Made by a program: the position numbers and the translations under genes. The notes beneath the pieces were generated by a model. It saw nothing but the letters and a program-made list of their open reading frames with translations. It was not told the origin of the DNA and made no database searches. A stretch of 59,326 nucleotides of DNA from Zwartia sp. (GTDB lineage: Bacteria > Pseudomonadota > Gammaproteobacteria > Burkholderiales > Burkholderiaceae_B), in the NCBI GenBank assembly GCA_030653405.1, contig JAURZO010000217.1, positions 1-59,326 of the forward strand, given 5' to 3'. Below, in pieces: positions 51,335 through 59,326 of the stretch. The first letter of the stretch is position 1. Each line of letters begins with the position of its first letter.

Positions 51335-52513
51335 CTAGACGATCCCACGGGCCTTCAAAGAAGCAATCGCCTCTGCACTCAGCCCCAACCCGCCCAGCAC
51401 CGCCTCATTATCAACCCCCAGATCTGGCGGCGGCCGATGAATTTCGCAAGGCTCATCTGAAAACTTAATCGGAAAACCCAACACGTCCAAGCGTCCGTGT
51501 TCCGGATGCTCGATGGTCAAACGCATCTGCTGATGCTGCGTCTGCGGATCATCAAACACCTCTCCGATGTTCAGCACTCGACCGCATGGCACGCCTGCTT
51601 CGTTGAGTTTTTCAATCCAGTGCGCGATGGTTTGTTGCCGGACCTTTTCGTTCAGCGCGGCATTGATCGCCTCACGATTGGAAAACCTGAGGGTATTGTT
51701 CGCAAACTCAGGGCGCTCGCGCAAATGCTCCAGACCGAGTGCCGCCAACAACTTGAAATAAAACGTATCGTTACTCGGCGCGATCGCCACCTGACCATCG
51801 GAGGCCTCAAACAAACCATAAGGCGAAGCGAGCGCATGATCATTGCCTGTACGCAAGGGTAACTGACCCGTTGCGAAATAATTCGCCGCCAGAAACGCCA
51901 ACATACTCGTCAATCCATCGGTCAGCGAGGTTGTGACCTCCTCACCTTGACCTGTCCGCGCGCGCCTCACTAAGGCTGCCAGAATACCCATGGCCGCATA
52001 GGAACCCGCAATCAAGTCCGAGATCGGTGGTGCCGCACGCATCGGCGGCTCGTTGGCCGCCCCGTTGACACTCATAAACCCACTCATCGCCTGCGCGATA
52101 AAATCAAAAGAAGGCCGATCCGCATAGGGGCCGTCCAAACCAAACCCCGTGACATTGCAACTCACCAGGTCAGGTTTGATCCGCGAGAGCGCCTCGCGCC
52201 CAAAACCCATCTTGTCCATGATGCCGGGCCGGTAGTTGTTGACAACGACGTCCGCAGTCTTGAGTAGCTCACGCAGAATGTCTTTGCCTTCAGGCGCACG
52301 CAGATCCAAGGTGATCGAACGTTTATTGCGATTAAAAGACGCAAAGTAGTAGGAATACCCATTCGGCGCCTCGCCCTGCTGTCGCACGGGATCCCCACCC
52401 TTGGGGTCTTCGATCTTGATGACCTCGGCCCCCATATCGGCCAAAAACATCGTACAAAACGGACCGGACAAAATCCGCGTGAGGTCTACGACCCTGATAC
52501 CTTGTAGCTGCAT
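51335..52513 (-). CDS. Family III CoA transferase (CaiB/BaiF)
   Basis: The 392 residue protein begins G-I-R-V-V-D-L-T-R-I-L-S-G-P-F-C-T, has E-V-I-K-I-E-D-P-K-G-G-D-P-V-R, N-N-Y-R-P-G and the family Asp in P-P-I-S-D-L-I-A-G-S-Y-A. Family III enzymes move CoA from a donor acyl-CoA to a free acid. It precedes the HMG-CoA lyase-type gene in the same direction, and the two probably form one operon acting in sequence on a dicarboxylic or hydroxy acid. Confidence 0.9.
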   Translation of the reverse strand: MQLQGIRVVDLTRILSGPFCTMFLADMGAEVIKIEDPKGGDPVRQQGEAPNGYSYYFASFNRNKRSITLDLRAPEGKDILRELLKTADVVVNNYRPGIMDKMGFGREALSRIKPDLVSCNVTGFGLDGPYADRPSFDFIAQAMSGFMSVNGAANEPPMRAAPPISDLIAGSYAAMGILAALVRRARTGQGEEVTTSLTDGLTSMLAFLAANYFATGQLPLRTGNDHALASPYGLFEASDGQVAIAPSNDTFYFKLLAALGLEHLRERPEFANNTLRFSNREAINAALNEKVRQQTIAHWIEKLNEAGVPCGRVLNIGEVFDDPQTQHQQMRLTIEHPEHGRLDVLGFPIKFSDEPCEIHRPPPDLGVDNEAVLGGLGLSAEAIASLKARGIV

Positions 52514-52580
52514 GGAGTGCGCGACGCCTATGATTTATTGAGCTAAGTGAGAATGCTACGACCTGTTCAATCATAGTAAG

Positions 52581-52796
52581 TCAGTTTGGCGCAAAAGGAG
52601 TTTTCAAAAGCCGCCCCTCTTTTCTAGCAAGAATCAAATCACGCACAAAATCGATAGGCAAGTCAGGATTATCCAGCGCTACCTTACCGATTAGCGCCCA
52701 AAATTCAATTTGACCGGCAATGGTACGGTGCTCCAAATGAGCATGTGTTTTTGCTTGCACATAAAGATGGTCATTGATACGTAACTGCATGCCCAT
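52581..52796 (-). CDS. ParD-like antitoxin, no adjacent toxin
   Basis: The 71 residue protein M-G-M-Q-L-R-I-N-D-H-L-Y-V-Q-A-K ... T-I-A-G-Q-I-E-F-W matches the ParD-like antitoxin family, with a predicted ribbon-helix-helix at the N-terminus and a C-terminal helix of the type that binds a toxin. The start at 52796 follows GGAGAGG with a 5 base spacer; the frame continues upstream to 52844. Neighbouring genes are the CoA transferase and lipA, and no toxin reading frame is present on either side. Confidence 0.75.
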   Translation of the reverse strand: MGMQLRINDHLYVQAKTHAHLEHRTIAGQIEFWALIGKVALDNPDLPIDFVRDLILARKEGRLLKTPFAPN

Positions 52797-52854
52797 AACT
52801 GCCTCTCCAGAAATTACTAATATTGTAATAAAAGGAGAAGACAATCAGCGTTAA

Positions 52855-53886
52855 CTACCCCGCCGCGCTCAAACTCGCCGCATGTGCTTGCTCGTCCGCA
52901 TGATACGAAGAACGTACCATCGCACCAACCGCAGCATGATGAAAACCCATCGCGTACGCCTCACGCTCAAACATTTTGAACGTATCGGGATGTACGTAGC
53001 GCAACACAGGCAAGTGATGCTCAGAGGGTTGCAGATACTGTCCGATGGTCAGCATCTCAACATTGTGCTCGCGCATATCGCGCATGACTTGCAAGATCTC
53101 TTCGTCGGTTTCACCCAAGCCCAACATCAAACCTGATTTAGTCGGTGTGCTGGGATGGCGCTTTTTGAATTCTTTGAGGAGCTGCAAGGAATGCATGTAA
53201 TCCGACCCCGGGCGTGCCTGCTTGTACAAGCGTGGCACAGTCTCAAGGTTGTGGTTCATGACATCGGGTGGACCGCCATCCAAAATCTCCAGCGCACGAT
53301 CCAGTCGGCCACGAAAGTCCGGCACCAATACCTCGATACGCGTCTCGGGGGACAACTCGCGGACCTTTTGAATGCACTCCACAAAATGACCTGCGCCACC
53401 ATCACGGAGGTCATCACGATCTACCGAGGTGATCACGACATAACTGAGCTTCAGTGCTGCGATCGTGCGTGCCAGATTGACCGGTTCATCGACGTCCAGA
53501 GGATCGGGGCGACCATGACCGACATCACAAAACGGACAGCGACGCGTGCACTTGTCGCCCATGATCATGAACGTGGCAGTGCCCTTGCCAAAACACTCGC
53601 CAATATTGGGGCAGGAGGCTTCCTCGCACACCGTGTGCAGGTTGTGCTCACGCAAAATACGCTTGATGTCATAGAACCTGGAACCTGCAGGGGCAGCCTT
53701 TACGCGAATCCAGTCAGGCTTTTTCAAGCGCTCGGCCGCGACGACCTTGATCGGTATCCGCGAGGTCTTGGCCTGCGACTTCTGCTTTTGAGTGGCATCG
53801 TAGGGCGCGGCGACTGTGGCGACACCAGGTAGAGGTGTGGCTGTAGTAGTCGCTGTAGCTGCGGTTTGTTCAGGTTGTGTGGACAT
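52855..53886 (-). CDS. lipA: Lipoyl synthase
   Basis: The 343 residue radical SAM enzyme has the auxiliary cluster motif C-E-E-A-S-C-P-N-I-G-E-C and the radical SAM motif C-T-R-R-C-P-F-C-D-V, plus a C-terminal R-S-S-Y-H. It inserts two sulfurs into octanoyl groups of lipoyl domains. The N-terminal 30 residues are Thr/Ala-rich and not conserved. It is the last gene of dat-ybeD-lipB-lipA, 52 bases after lipB. Confidence 0.97.
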   Translation of the reverse strand: MSTQPEQTAATATTTATPLPGVATVAAPYDATQKQKSQAKTSRIPIKVVAAERLKKPDWIRVKAAPAGSRFYDIKRILREHNLHTVCEEASCPNIGECFGKGTATFMIMGDKCTRRCPFCDVGHGRPDPLDVDEPVNLARTIAALKLSYVVITSVDRDDLRDGGAGHFVECIQKVRELSPETRIEVLVPDFRGRLDRALEILDGGPPDVMNHNLETVPRLYKQARPGSDYMHSLQLLKEFKKRHPSTPTKSGLMLGLGETDEEILQVMRDMREHNVEMLTIGQYLQPSEHHLPVLRYVHPDTFKMFEREAYAMGFHHAAVGAMVRSSYHADEQAHAASLSAAG

Positions 53887-53938
53887 AATATGCTTGGGGG
53901 GCGAAGGCCCAACCGTTCAGTGACAGTGAACCAACATT

Positions 53939-54619
53939 TTACTCGTTGGCTCGCGACAAACCGCAGTACCTTGAAATTTGTCCGGCTAATGTTTGAGCCA
54001 CGTCATCCCAGCTCGCCTTAACCCCGAACTGCGCCATACAAACAGTCTGCAGTCCAGCATAGCCGCAGGGATTAATACCGTCAAAAGGGGTTAAATCCAT
54101 ATCCACATTTAACGCCATCCCGTGATAGGTGCAGCCATTACGGACCTTGATGCCCAGGGCCGCGATTTTGGCGAGCTCTGACACGCCCGACGACGCCCCT
54201 AAAGCGTTGGGCATACTCCGCCCTGTCGACAAAACGGGCACATACACACCAGGAGCCCCTTCCTTGCGGCAAGCCTCAGAAATACCGTAAATCTTCAGCG
54301 TTTCGATCGTGGCCTCTTCGATCTGATTCACCATGGCCTTGATAAAGCGGCCAGAGCGCCTGAGATCAGCCAAAATATAGGCCATCACCTGTCCAGGGCC
54401 GTGGTAGGTCACCTGACCACCACGGTCCGTTTTAACAACGGGGATATTGCCGGGATTGAGCAGGTGTTCAAGCTTGCCCGCCTGACCCAGGGTATAGACC
54501 GGCTCGTGCTCGACTAGCCAGATTTCATCCGCGGTCTCAGGCGTGCGAGTCTCGGTAAAGTCCCGCATGGCCTGCCAGACCGGCTCGTACGGTGACGGGC
54601 GCGGCCAGGTTCGGATCAC
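53939..54619 (-). CDS. lipB: Octanoyl-[ACP]:protein N-octanoyltransferase
   Basis: The 226 residue protein has E-H-E-P-V-Y-T-L-G, R-G-G-Q-V-T-Y-H-G-P-G-Q, the catalytic Lys in G-I-K-V-R-N-G-C-T-Y-H-G and the Cys in N-P-C-G-Y-A-G. It transfers octanoate from ACP to lipoyl domains, supplying LipA. The best start is a GTG at 54619, which gives the usual N-terminus M-I-R-T-W ahead of Y-E-P-V-W. The frame reaches 54706, but that would overlap the DUF493 gene by 77 bases. Confidence 0.93.
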   Translation of the reverse strand: MIRTWPRPSPYEPVWQAMRDFTETRTPETADEIWLVEHEPVYTLGQAGKLEHLLNPGNIPVVKTDRGGQVTYHGPGQVMAYILADLRRSGRFIKAMVNQIEEATIETLKIYGISEACRKEGAPGVYVPVLSTGRSMPNALGASSGVSELAKIAALGIKVRNGCTYHGMALNVDMDLTPFDGINPCGYAGLQTVCMAQFGVKASWDDVAQTLAGQISRYCGLSRANE

Positions 54620-54629
54620 ATGCGACTCA

Positions 54630-54902
54630 CTAAAGCACCACCGACACCAGAGGATGACCGTGCAGAGCCCGGTACAAACCATCAAGCTGCTCGCGCGAGG
54701 TGGCATTGACCGTAAACGTCAAACCCATATAGTTGCCACCCTTACTCGGTCGCATCTCGACAGTCGACGCATCAAAAGCCGGGTCATATTCGAGCACGAT
54801 CGCAGTCAGCACCTGCGCAAGCTCGGGGTTCTGCTTGCCCATCACCTTGATGGGAAACTCACACGGGTACTTGATCAGCGAATCAGACTCTGGAATAGAC
54901 AT
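54630..54902 (-). CDS. DUF493 family protein (YbeD)
   Basis: The 90 residue protein matches YbeD/UPF0250: Y-P-C-E-F-P-I-K-V-M-G near the start and Y-M-G-L-T-F-T-V-N-A-T-S-R-E-Q-L-D-G-L-Y in the C-terminal half, a ferredoxin-like ACT-type fold. The function is unknown. Linkage to lipB is conserved widely, and here it sits between dat and lipB with gaps of 5 and 10 bases. Confidence 0.93.
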   Translation of the reverse strand: MSIPESDSLIKYPCEFPIKVMGKQNPELAQVLTAIVLEYDPAFDASTVEMRPSKGGNYMGLTFTVNATSREQLDGLYRALHGHPLVSVVL

Positions 54903-54907
54903 TTACT

Positions 54908-55792
54908 TTACGCCAACGCGGCAATGCGGGCGTCATACGCCGCACGCAGTTTTTGGAAAACCGGACCGGGCTTGCCTGAGCCAACAGGCTTGCCATCGAG
55001 CTCAACAACAGGCAGCACCTCGCGCGTAGCCGAAGACATCATCATCTCGTCCGCATTGCGAGTTTCCGCTTCCGTGACAATACGCAACTCAAATGGAATA
55101 CCGGACTCCTTGCAAAGCTCCTCGAACAGACCATAGCGAATCCCCTCGAGCACCAGATTGTCTTTGAGCGGTGCGATGACCTTACCGTTTTTGACAACCC
55201 AGATATTGCAAGAGGCGCCCTCAGTCAGATTACCGTTTCGGAACTGAACAACCTCATCGACGCCTGCATCCACTGCAGCTTGCTTGGCCAGCACATTACC
55301 GAGCAAAGAAACAGACTTGATATCGCAATGCAGCCAACGCTCGTCCGGGATACTCACAAGACGCACACCCTTCTCGCGAAGCGCTACGCCAGGCGGTGTC
55401 ATCGGCGCGACCATCGCAAACACAGTGGGGGTGACGGTCGGCACTGGATACGCATGGTCACGCTTGGCAACACCGCGGGTGATCTGGATATACACCATGC
55501 AGGTCGGATCGGTTGTCTTGGACACGAGATCCTTGACCAACGTTTCCCACTGGGGCTTGGTCATCGGCTGCTGGATGTGGATTTTGGCCAGACTGCGCTC
55601 TAGACGCGCCAAGTGTTGCTCCATACGGAAAGGCTTGCCGTGATAGATCGGCACAACCTCGTAAATGCCATCGCCAAAAATAAAGCCACGATCAAGCACC
55701 GAAATTTTGGCCTCGGACAAGGGGCCAAAAACTCCATTCAGATACACAATCGGATCACCCGATACACCTTGAATCAACATGTTCTGCACCAT
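54908..55792 (-). CDS. dat: D-amino acid aminotransferase (class IV PLP enzyme)
   Basis: The 294 residue protein is a fold-type IV aminotransferase with Y-L-N-G near the start, D-R-G-F-I-F-G-D-G-I-Y-E-V, the PLP-binding Lys in D-I-K-S-V-S-L-L-G-N-V and E-G-A-S-C-N-I-W-V-V. It resembles D-alanine transaminase (Dat) more than branched-chain aminotransferase by length and by G-D-G-I-Y-E-V. It links D-Ala and D-Glu pools and pyruvate, which fits the peptidoglycan carboxypeptidase upstream. The start could also be the ATG at 55780. Confidence 0.88.
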   Translation of the reverse strand: MVQNMLIQGVSGDPIVYLNGVFGPLSEAKISVLDRGFIFGDGIYEVVPIYHGKPFRMEQHLARLERSLAKIHIQQPMTKPQWETLVKDLVSKTTDPTCMVYIQITRGVAKRDHAYPVPTVTPTVFAMVAPMTPPGVALREKGVRLVSIPDERWLHCDIKSVSLLGNVLAKQAAVDAGVDEVVQFRNGNLTEGASCNIWVVKNGKVIAPLKDNLVLEGIRYGLFEELCKESGIPFELRIVTEAETRNADEMMMSSATREVLPVVELDGKPVGSGKPGPVFQKLRAAYDARIAALA

Positions 55793-55883
55793 TATCTAAG
55801 CTCTCTGTTCGCAATCGTTGTTATTGAGACGTGACTAAATAAATTTGACTATTAGAAAATTGAAAACCTGCATCCACTCGGAA

Positions 55884-57227
55884 TTAATCAGACTTTTTAC
55901 GGAACCACAACTTGACCGTATCGACCGTGCGCCCAACAAAACCCGCACGCTCAACAGATTGAAGCACCTCAAGCGGACGCGTCAACAGCATTTTGTCGTC
56001 GAGCATCAAGGTCAGCGTTCCAACACGCTCGCCTTTTGTTAGCGGCGCAAACAGAGGATCCGGGCGTTTGGCAATAGGTTTGATCTCACTTGCCTTGCCA
56101 CGCGGCACGGTGACCCACAGCGGCTCAGAAACACCGAGCTTGGTCTCTTCGACCTTGCCCTGCCAGACACGCGCATCCACTGCAGCATGCGTCTGATCAA
56201 ACAATTTGACCGTCTCAAAGTTCTGGAACGTCCAATTCAAAAGTTTGAGGCTTTCCTCAGCACGCGTGGCCATACTGTCAGAGCCAACCAGTACAGTGAT
56301 CACACGACGATCCCCGCGCTTAGCGGTGGCCACCAAGCAATAGCCTGCTGCATCCGTGTGTCCAGTCTTCATTCCATCGACTGATGGATCCGCCCATAAC
56401 AAACGGTTACGGTTAGATTGTTTGATTTTGTTGTAAGTGAACTCACGCATTGCGTAATACGGAAAATACTCGGGATGATCGTTGATCATCCTGCGCGCAA
56501 TAATTGCCAAGTCACGCACCGTCGTCATATGTTGCGGATCGGGCAAACCTGTCGTATTGACAAAAACGGTGTTGGTCATGCCCATGCGACGGGCCTCTTC
56601 GTTCATGATCGCCACAAACGCCGACTCACTGCCTGAGACGGCTTCGGCAAGCGCCACAGAAGCATCATTACCCGATTGAATAATCACACCTTTGAGTAAC
56701 TCATCCACCGTCACCGGCTTACGTGGCTCAATGAACATGCGTGAGCCGCGTGTCTTCCAGGCAACCTGGGACACATTGGCCTGCTGCTCAAGGGACAGAC
56801 GCTTTTCCTTGATCGCAGTAAAGGCGACATAGGCCGTCATGATCTTAGTCAGCGAGGCTGGTTCGATTTTCATGTCGGGGTTGGCCGATGAAACAATCTG
56901 ACCACTCGTGACATCGACGGTGATCCAAGCCTTGGCTGCAATAGACGGCACAGGCACCGCAGACAACTCACCGACCTGAATGGGCGTCAAAGGCGAAGGC
57001 ATCGTGGCCGTGGTGGCAGCAGTCGAGGGCGCAGGCTTTGCTGGGGCGGCTTTGTCAGCAGCGGCCTTCTCAGCAGCCGCTTTATCAAGCTGCGTTTTAT
57101 CCGCTGGTGTTTTTTGCGCCCAGACAGGTGACAGTCCTGTTGCGGCCAAGCCGGCAAGCATCACCACGGTTGTGATCGCGATCGCAGTCGTACCACGACG
57201 GGCCGCGAAAAGAAGGTGGTTAAGCAT
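55884..57227 (-). CDS. dacC: D-alanyl-D-alanine carboxypeptidase (PBP5/6 type)
   Basis: The 447 residue protein has an N-terminal signal, an Ala/Lys/Asp-rich low-complexity linker (about 40-75) and the penicillin-binding domain with S-L-T-K (active-site Ser), S-G-N and K-T-G-H. A C-terminal PBP5-like domain and a terminal amphipathic helix (T-V-K-L-W-F-R-K-K) for membrane binding follow. It trims the terminal D-Ala from peptidoglycan stem peptides. The ATG at 57227 is preferred to a GTG at 57236. The dacA versus dacC name is uncertain. Confidence 0.92.
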   Translation of the reverse strand: MLNHLLFAARRGTTAIAITTVVMLAGLAATGLSPVWAQKTPADKTQLDKAAAEKAAADKAAPAKPAPSTAATTATMPSPLTPIQVGELSAVPVPSIAAKAWITVDVTSGQIVSSANPDMKIEPASLTKIMTAYVAFTAIKEKRLSLEQQANVSQVAWKTRGSRMFIEPRKPVTVDELLKGVIIQSGNDASVALAEAVSGSESAFVAIMNEEARRMGMTNTVFVNTTGLPDPQHMTTVRDLAIIARRMINDHPEYFPYYAMREFTYNKIKQSNRNRLLWADPSVDGMKTGHTDAAGYCLVATAKRGDRRVITVLVGSDSMATRAEESLKLLNWTFQNFETVKLFDQTHAAVDARVWQGKVEETKLGVSEPLWVTVPRGKASEIKPIAKRPDPLFAPLTKGERVGTLTLMLDDKMLLTRPLEVLQSVERAGFVGRTVDTVKLWFRKKSD

Positions 57228-57391
57228 AAGAAGCACTCACTTAAGTAAACGACCTATTATAGGCACGACCACCAGACAGCGGCGGCGACTTAAACGAGAT
57301 TTAATGTTTCCAAATGTGCGTGCAATAAGTCTGGACGATTAAGGACCAGGCGATGCCTCTGTCACTCACTAAGATCATCACACCAAGAGCA

Positions 57392-58039
57392 TCACAGTGC
57401 CTTGAGGCGCGTTTGGACCAACTGCCTCAACACCAACAGTTTGCCGTGAAAAAAATGTCCCGCATCAGGAATCACGACCACGGGCATCCCGATCGGACGC
57501 GCCCACTCCATGACCTCGGCAAGCGGCACCACCTCGTCTAGCTCTCCGTGGATGACCAGCGCGTCTTCGGGCGCCTTGGCCTCGCTGTGTCGAAATCGCA
57601 AGGCCGCTGAACCCGTCAGCACCACAATATTGGGTAACCGCTTACCCAACTTTTCCCACTGGGCGTAGAGTTGCACCCCCATCGATGTACCGAAAGAAAA
57701 CCCTCCCAGCACCCAGGGCTTGTCAGCCACCTCGGGATAGCGCACGCGAAATTGCTCGACTAAAGCAGCCATATCTTGCAGCTCACCCTTGCCATGGTCA
57801 AACGTGCCCCCCGAAGCGCCAATCCCGCGAAAGTTTGGCCGCAAAGCCACCAATCCCTGCTGCACACAGGCGCGCGAAAGTGTCGTCACGACCTTATTGT
57901 CCCGGGTACCCCCCTGCGACGGATTGGGATGCAAAATCAGTGCCCAACCTTTGGGCACACCGTCAGGCCAGTCCATCGCGCAATCAATCACGCCGGCGAG
58001 GCCATCGAAATAAATATTTTCAGTATGAGCGGGCATCAA
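57392..58039 (-). CDS. Alpha/beta hydrolase (COG2945 type)
   Basis: The 215 residue protein has L-H-P-N-P-S-Q-G-G-T near the N-terminus, L-R-P-N-F-R-G-I-G-A-S-G-G and the nucleophile elbow G-G-F-S-F-G-T. The catalytic Asp is in H-G-E-L-D-E-V-V-P and the His in D-A-G-H-F-F-H. It is a small cytoplasmic serine hydrolase without a signal peptide, of unknown substrate. About 95 bases separate it from the lipoprotein gene upstream. Confidence 0.88.
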   Translation of the reverse strand: MMPAHTENIYFDGLAGVIDCAMDWPDGVPKGWALILHPNPSQGGTRDNKVVTTLSRACVQQGLVALRPNFRGIGASGGTFDHGKGELQDMAALVEQFRVRYPEVADKPWVLGGFSFGTSMGVQLYAQWEKLGKRLPNIVVLTGSAALRFRHSEAKAPEDALVIHGELDEVVPLAEVMEWARPIGMPVVVIPDAGHFFHGKLLVLRQLVQTRLKAL

Positions 58040-58133
58040 TCAACATTCAGAGAGGGTTAGTTAAATTACCTGGCTCGTTTTAGAGCAAGTCTAGACCCTT
58101 CGAGCAAGCCTAGACCTTAACGCGGCTCAGACC

Positions 58134-58802
58134 CTAACGCGGCTGGGGTTTTAAAGCAGTGCTACGCAAACCGGTAAGCCATTGTGCCACTTGTTCGGCG
58201 GCCTGATCCGTCGCTTTTCGCAACGCCACCGCACCCCCAGGCGCATCTTGCGACGTGGCAGGGATGCGCAGATCAATCAAGCGCTGCCCCAAAACGGTTT
58301 GTCCGCGCATCAACACTGCTTGCAGGGTTAACTGTGCCTGACTAGACACACCATCTGCCGAAAATGTTTGCTCGAAGCGTTGTAAGTTTAAGCGTAACTG
58401 AGGCAGCTCACCCCCTACATTTTGCTGAAGCACAGCACCCTGCAAGGACAACCGGTCGATAATCCGTTGCGTAACAAGACGCGCAGGTGGCGCGACCCAC
58501 TGGTAGGTCGTATAGGCCTGTGGCTGACCCTGATCACCAACACGCCACACCACCATGGTCTCAGTGAGCAAAGAAGCAGAAGTCGCAGCAGGCACGGCGA
58601 TCGGAGGCATCTCAGGCAGACTACCCACAGTCGCGGTGTAGCCCGCGCCCAGATCAAGCTGTTTAGGAGCCTCTGCACCATCACCGAGTGCGCACGCGGA
58701 CAACAAACCGATGAACATCACTGCGGTCACAGCGCGCGCGGTACGCGCCAACCCTGCCCCATCCATGGTTCGCGAAGCGAAGATCTTTGACAAGAAAGCC
58801 AT
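58134..58802 (-). CDS. PqiC-like ABC-transport auxiliary lipoprotein
   Basis: The 222 residue protein has a signal with lipobox L-L-S-A-C and the ABC-type auxiliary (DUF330/PqiC) pattern: V-V-W-R-V-G in the first half, Y-Q-W-V-A-P-P-A-R-L-V-T-Q-R and later L-R-L-N-L-Q-R-F-E-Q-T-F. PqiC-type lipoproteins sit in the outer membrane and dock with MCE-domain proteins that shuttle phospholipids. It starts 9 bases after the MlaD-like gene ends, which confirms the pairing. Confidence 0.85.
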   Translation of the reverse strand: MAFLSKIFASRTMDGAGLARTARAVTAVMFIGLLSACALGDGAEAPKQLDLGAGYTATVGSLPEMPPIAVPAATSASLLTETMVVWRVGDQGQPQAYTTYQWVAPPARLVTQRIIDRLSLQGAVLQQNVGGELPQLRLNLQRFEQTFSADGVSSQAQLTLQAVLMRGQTVLGQRLIDLRIPATSQDAPGGAVALRKATDQAAEQVAQWLTGLRSTALKPQPR

Positions 58803-58811
58803 TTTTTATCC

Positions 58812-59326
58812 TTAACGTCCAGACGCGCCAAAACCTGCAAAACCGGGTTCACCGGGACCCGGGACGGCACGCGGCGGCCCAAAAATCAATGACTGGGGGG
58901 ACTGACCCAACTGACGCGCGGTTTGCGTCAGCGCACGCGAAGCATCGGTGGCACTCGTGGTCAACATCGACACATCCGGCAATGTAGACACGCGTAACTG
59001 TGCTACGGCCTGCTGAATTTCCTTGAGACTCAACGTTACCTGACTCATCGTACCGTTTGGCGCATTAAACCGATCAATGGTTTGCTGTGCAGAGACCGTC
59101 AACTTGCGTATATCCACCATCGCATCATCCACACGCTTGCTCGTTGACACCAAGCCGTCAATCAACTCTGGCACCTTTTTGACCCCGGGCTCGAGCATGA
59201 CCACCGAACGTCTAAGCTGGTCGGACATCGACGCCATATTGCGTAATGTGGCGTTCAAGGCATCGACGTTCTCATCGCTTGCGATTTTCTGCACATGCAC
59301 CAGAAGTCCTTCTAGCGCAGGCAACA
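58812..59326 (-). CDS. MlaD/PqiB-like MCE-domain protein, N-terminus cut by window edge
   Basis: Only the C-terminal 170 or so residues are inside the window. They form a long helical region (V-D-A-L-N-A-T-L-R-N-M-A, T-S-K-R-V-D-D-A-M-V-D-I-R-K), typical of the segment after the MCE domain, and end in a Pro/Gly-rich tail after S-P-Q-S-L-I-F-G-P-P. The following PqiC-like lipoprotein supports a role in inner- to outer-membrane lipid transport. The MCE domain itself and the ABC subunits lie beyond the right edge. Confidence 0.8.
   Translation of the reverse strand, partial: LPALEGLLVHVQKIASDENVDALNATLRNMASMSDQLRRSVVMLEPGVKKVPELIDGLVSTSKRVDDAMVDIRKLTVSAQQTIDRFNAPNGTMSQVTLSLKEIQQAVAQLRVSTLPDVSMLTTSATDASRALTQTARQLGQSPQSLIFGPPRAVPGPGEPGFAGFGASGR

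Noticed and set aside
1..59326. tRNA, rRNA, CRISPR arrays and insertion sequences
   Set aside because: I read through the intergenic regions for cloverleaf-like sequences, regular repeats and transposase reading frames and saw none.

Overview
The window is ordinary chromosomal DNA of a betaproteobacterium, most likely a member of the Burkholderiales close to the Alcaligenaceae. This rests on gene order (rpe-gph-trpE-trpG-trpD-trpC-ung; dapF-DUF484-xerC; a DksA with a single zinc-finger cysteine next to a CobW-type GTPase and hslVU), on a Bug-type tricarboxylate-transporter receptor, and on an SAH riboswitch in front of ahcY. Coding density is high. I saw no rRNA, tRNA, CRISPR array, insertion sequence or prophage.

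Layout. 0-6 kb: an MFS carrier cut by the left edge, an EamA exporter, a small exported HupE-like protein, an FMN L-lactate dehydrogenase, a YqhA membrane protein and a Tat-exported PhoD phosphatase. 6-12.5 kb: an orphan FixJ-type response regulator, then a long leftward block apaG-mltA-ubiH-dsbC-hydroxyacid dehydrogenase-perM. 12.5-19 kb: rpe, gph and the trpEGDC-ung operon, preceded by a trp leader peptide (W-R-W-W) and an attenuator hairpin. 19-26.5 kb: an RhlE-like helicase with a ~300 nt structured leader, a MidA-like methyltransferase, cca, slt and a formyl-THF cyclo-ligase. 26.5-33.6 kb: a methyl-cycle region with ahcY, a small membrane protein and metF behind an SAH riboswitch, and metK-DUF1289 behind a long structured leader. 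Between them lie a lactonase-like hydrolase and a carboxymuconolactone-decarboxylase protein with a histone-like Lys/Ala tail. 33.6-40.8 kb: dapF, DUF484, xerC, CobW GTPase, dksA, hslVU and a cobalamin adenosyltransferase.

40.8-48 kb is the accessory part. It holds a YhaV/PrlF toxin-antitoxin pair with a perfect 18 bp operator palindrome, then a catabolic cluster: Bug receptor, mandelate-racemase-type dehydratase, DapA-type lyase, divergent LysR regulator, PdxA2-type dehydrogenase and LysE exporter. The two promoters of the cluster, 4.2 kb apart, share a block of about 54 bp containing -35 and -10 elements. Each carries the same inverted repeat, ATTGATA-N9-TATCAAT, centred near -64. This is the geometry of a LysR-type activator site and ties the two operons into one local regulon whose substrate is unknown.

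48-59.3 kb: an aldehyde dehydrogenase, an HMG-CoA-lyase/CoA-transferase pair, an orphan ParD-like antitoxin, the dat-ybeD-lipB-lipA group, a PBP5-type carboxypeptidase, an alpha/beta hydrolase, and the last genes of an Mla/Pqi-type lipid-transport operon cut by the right edge.
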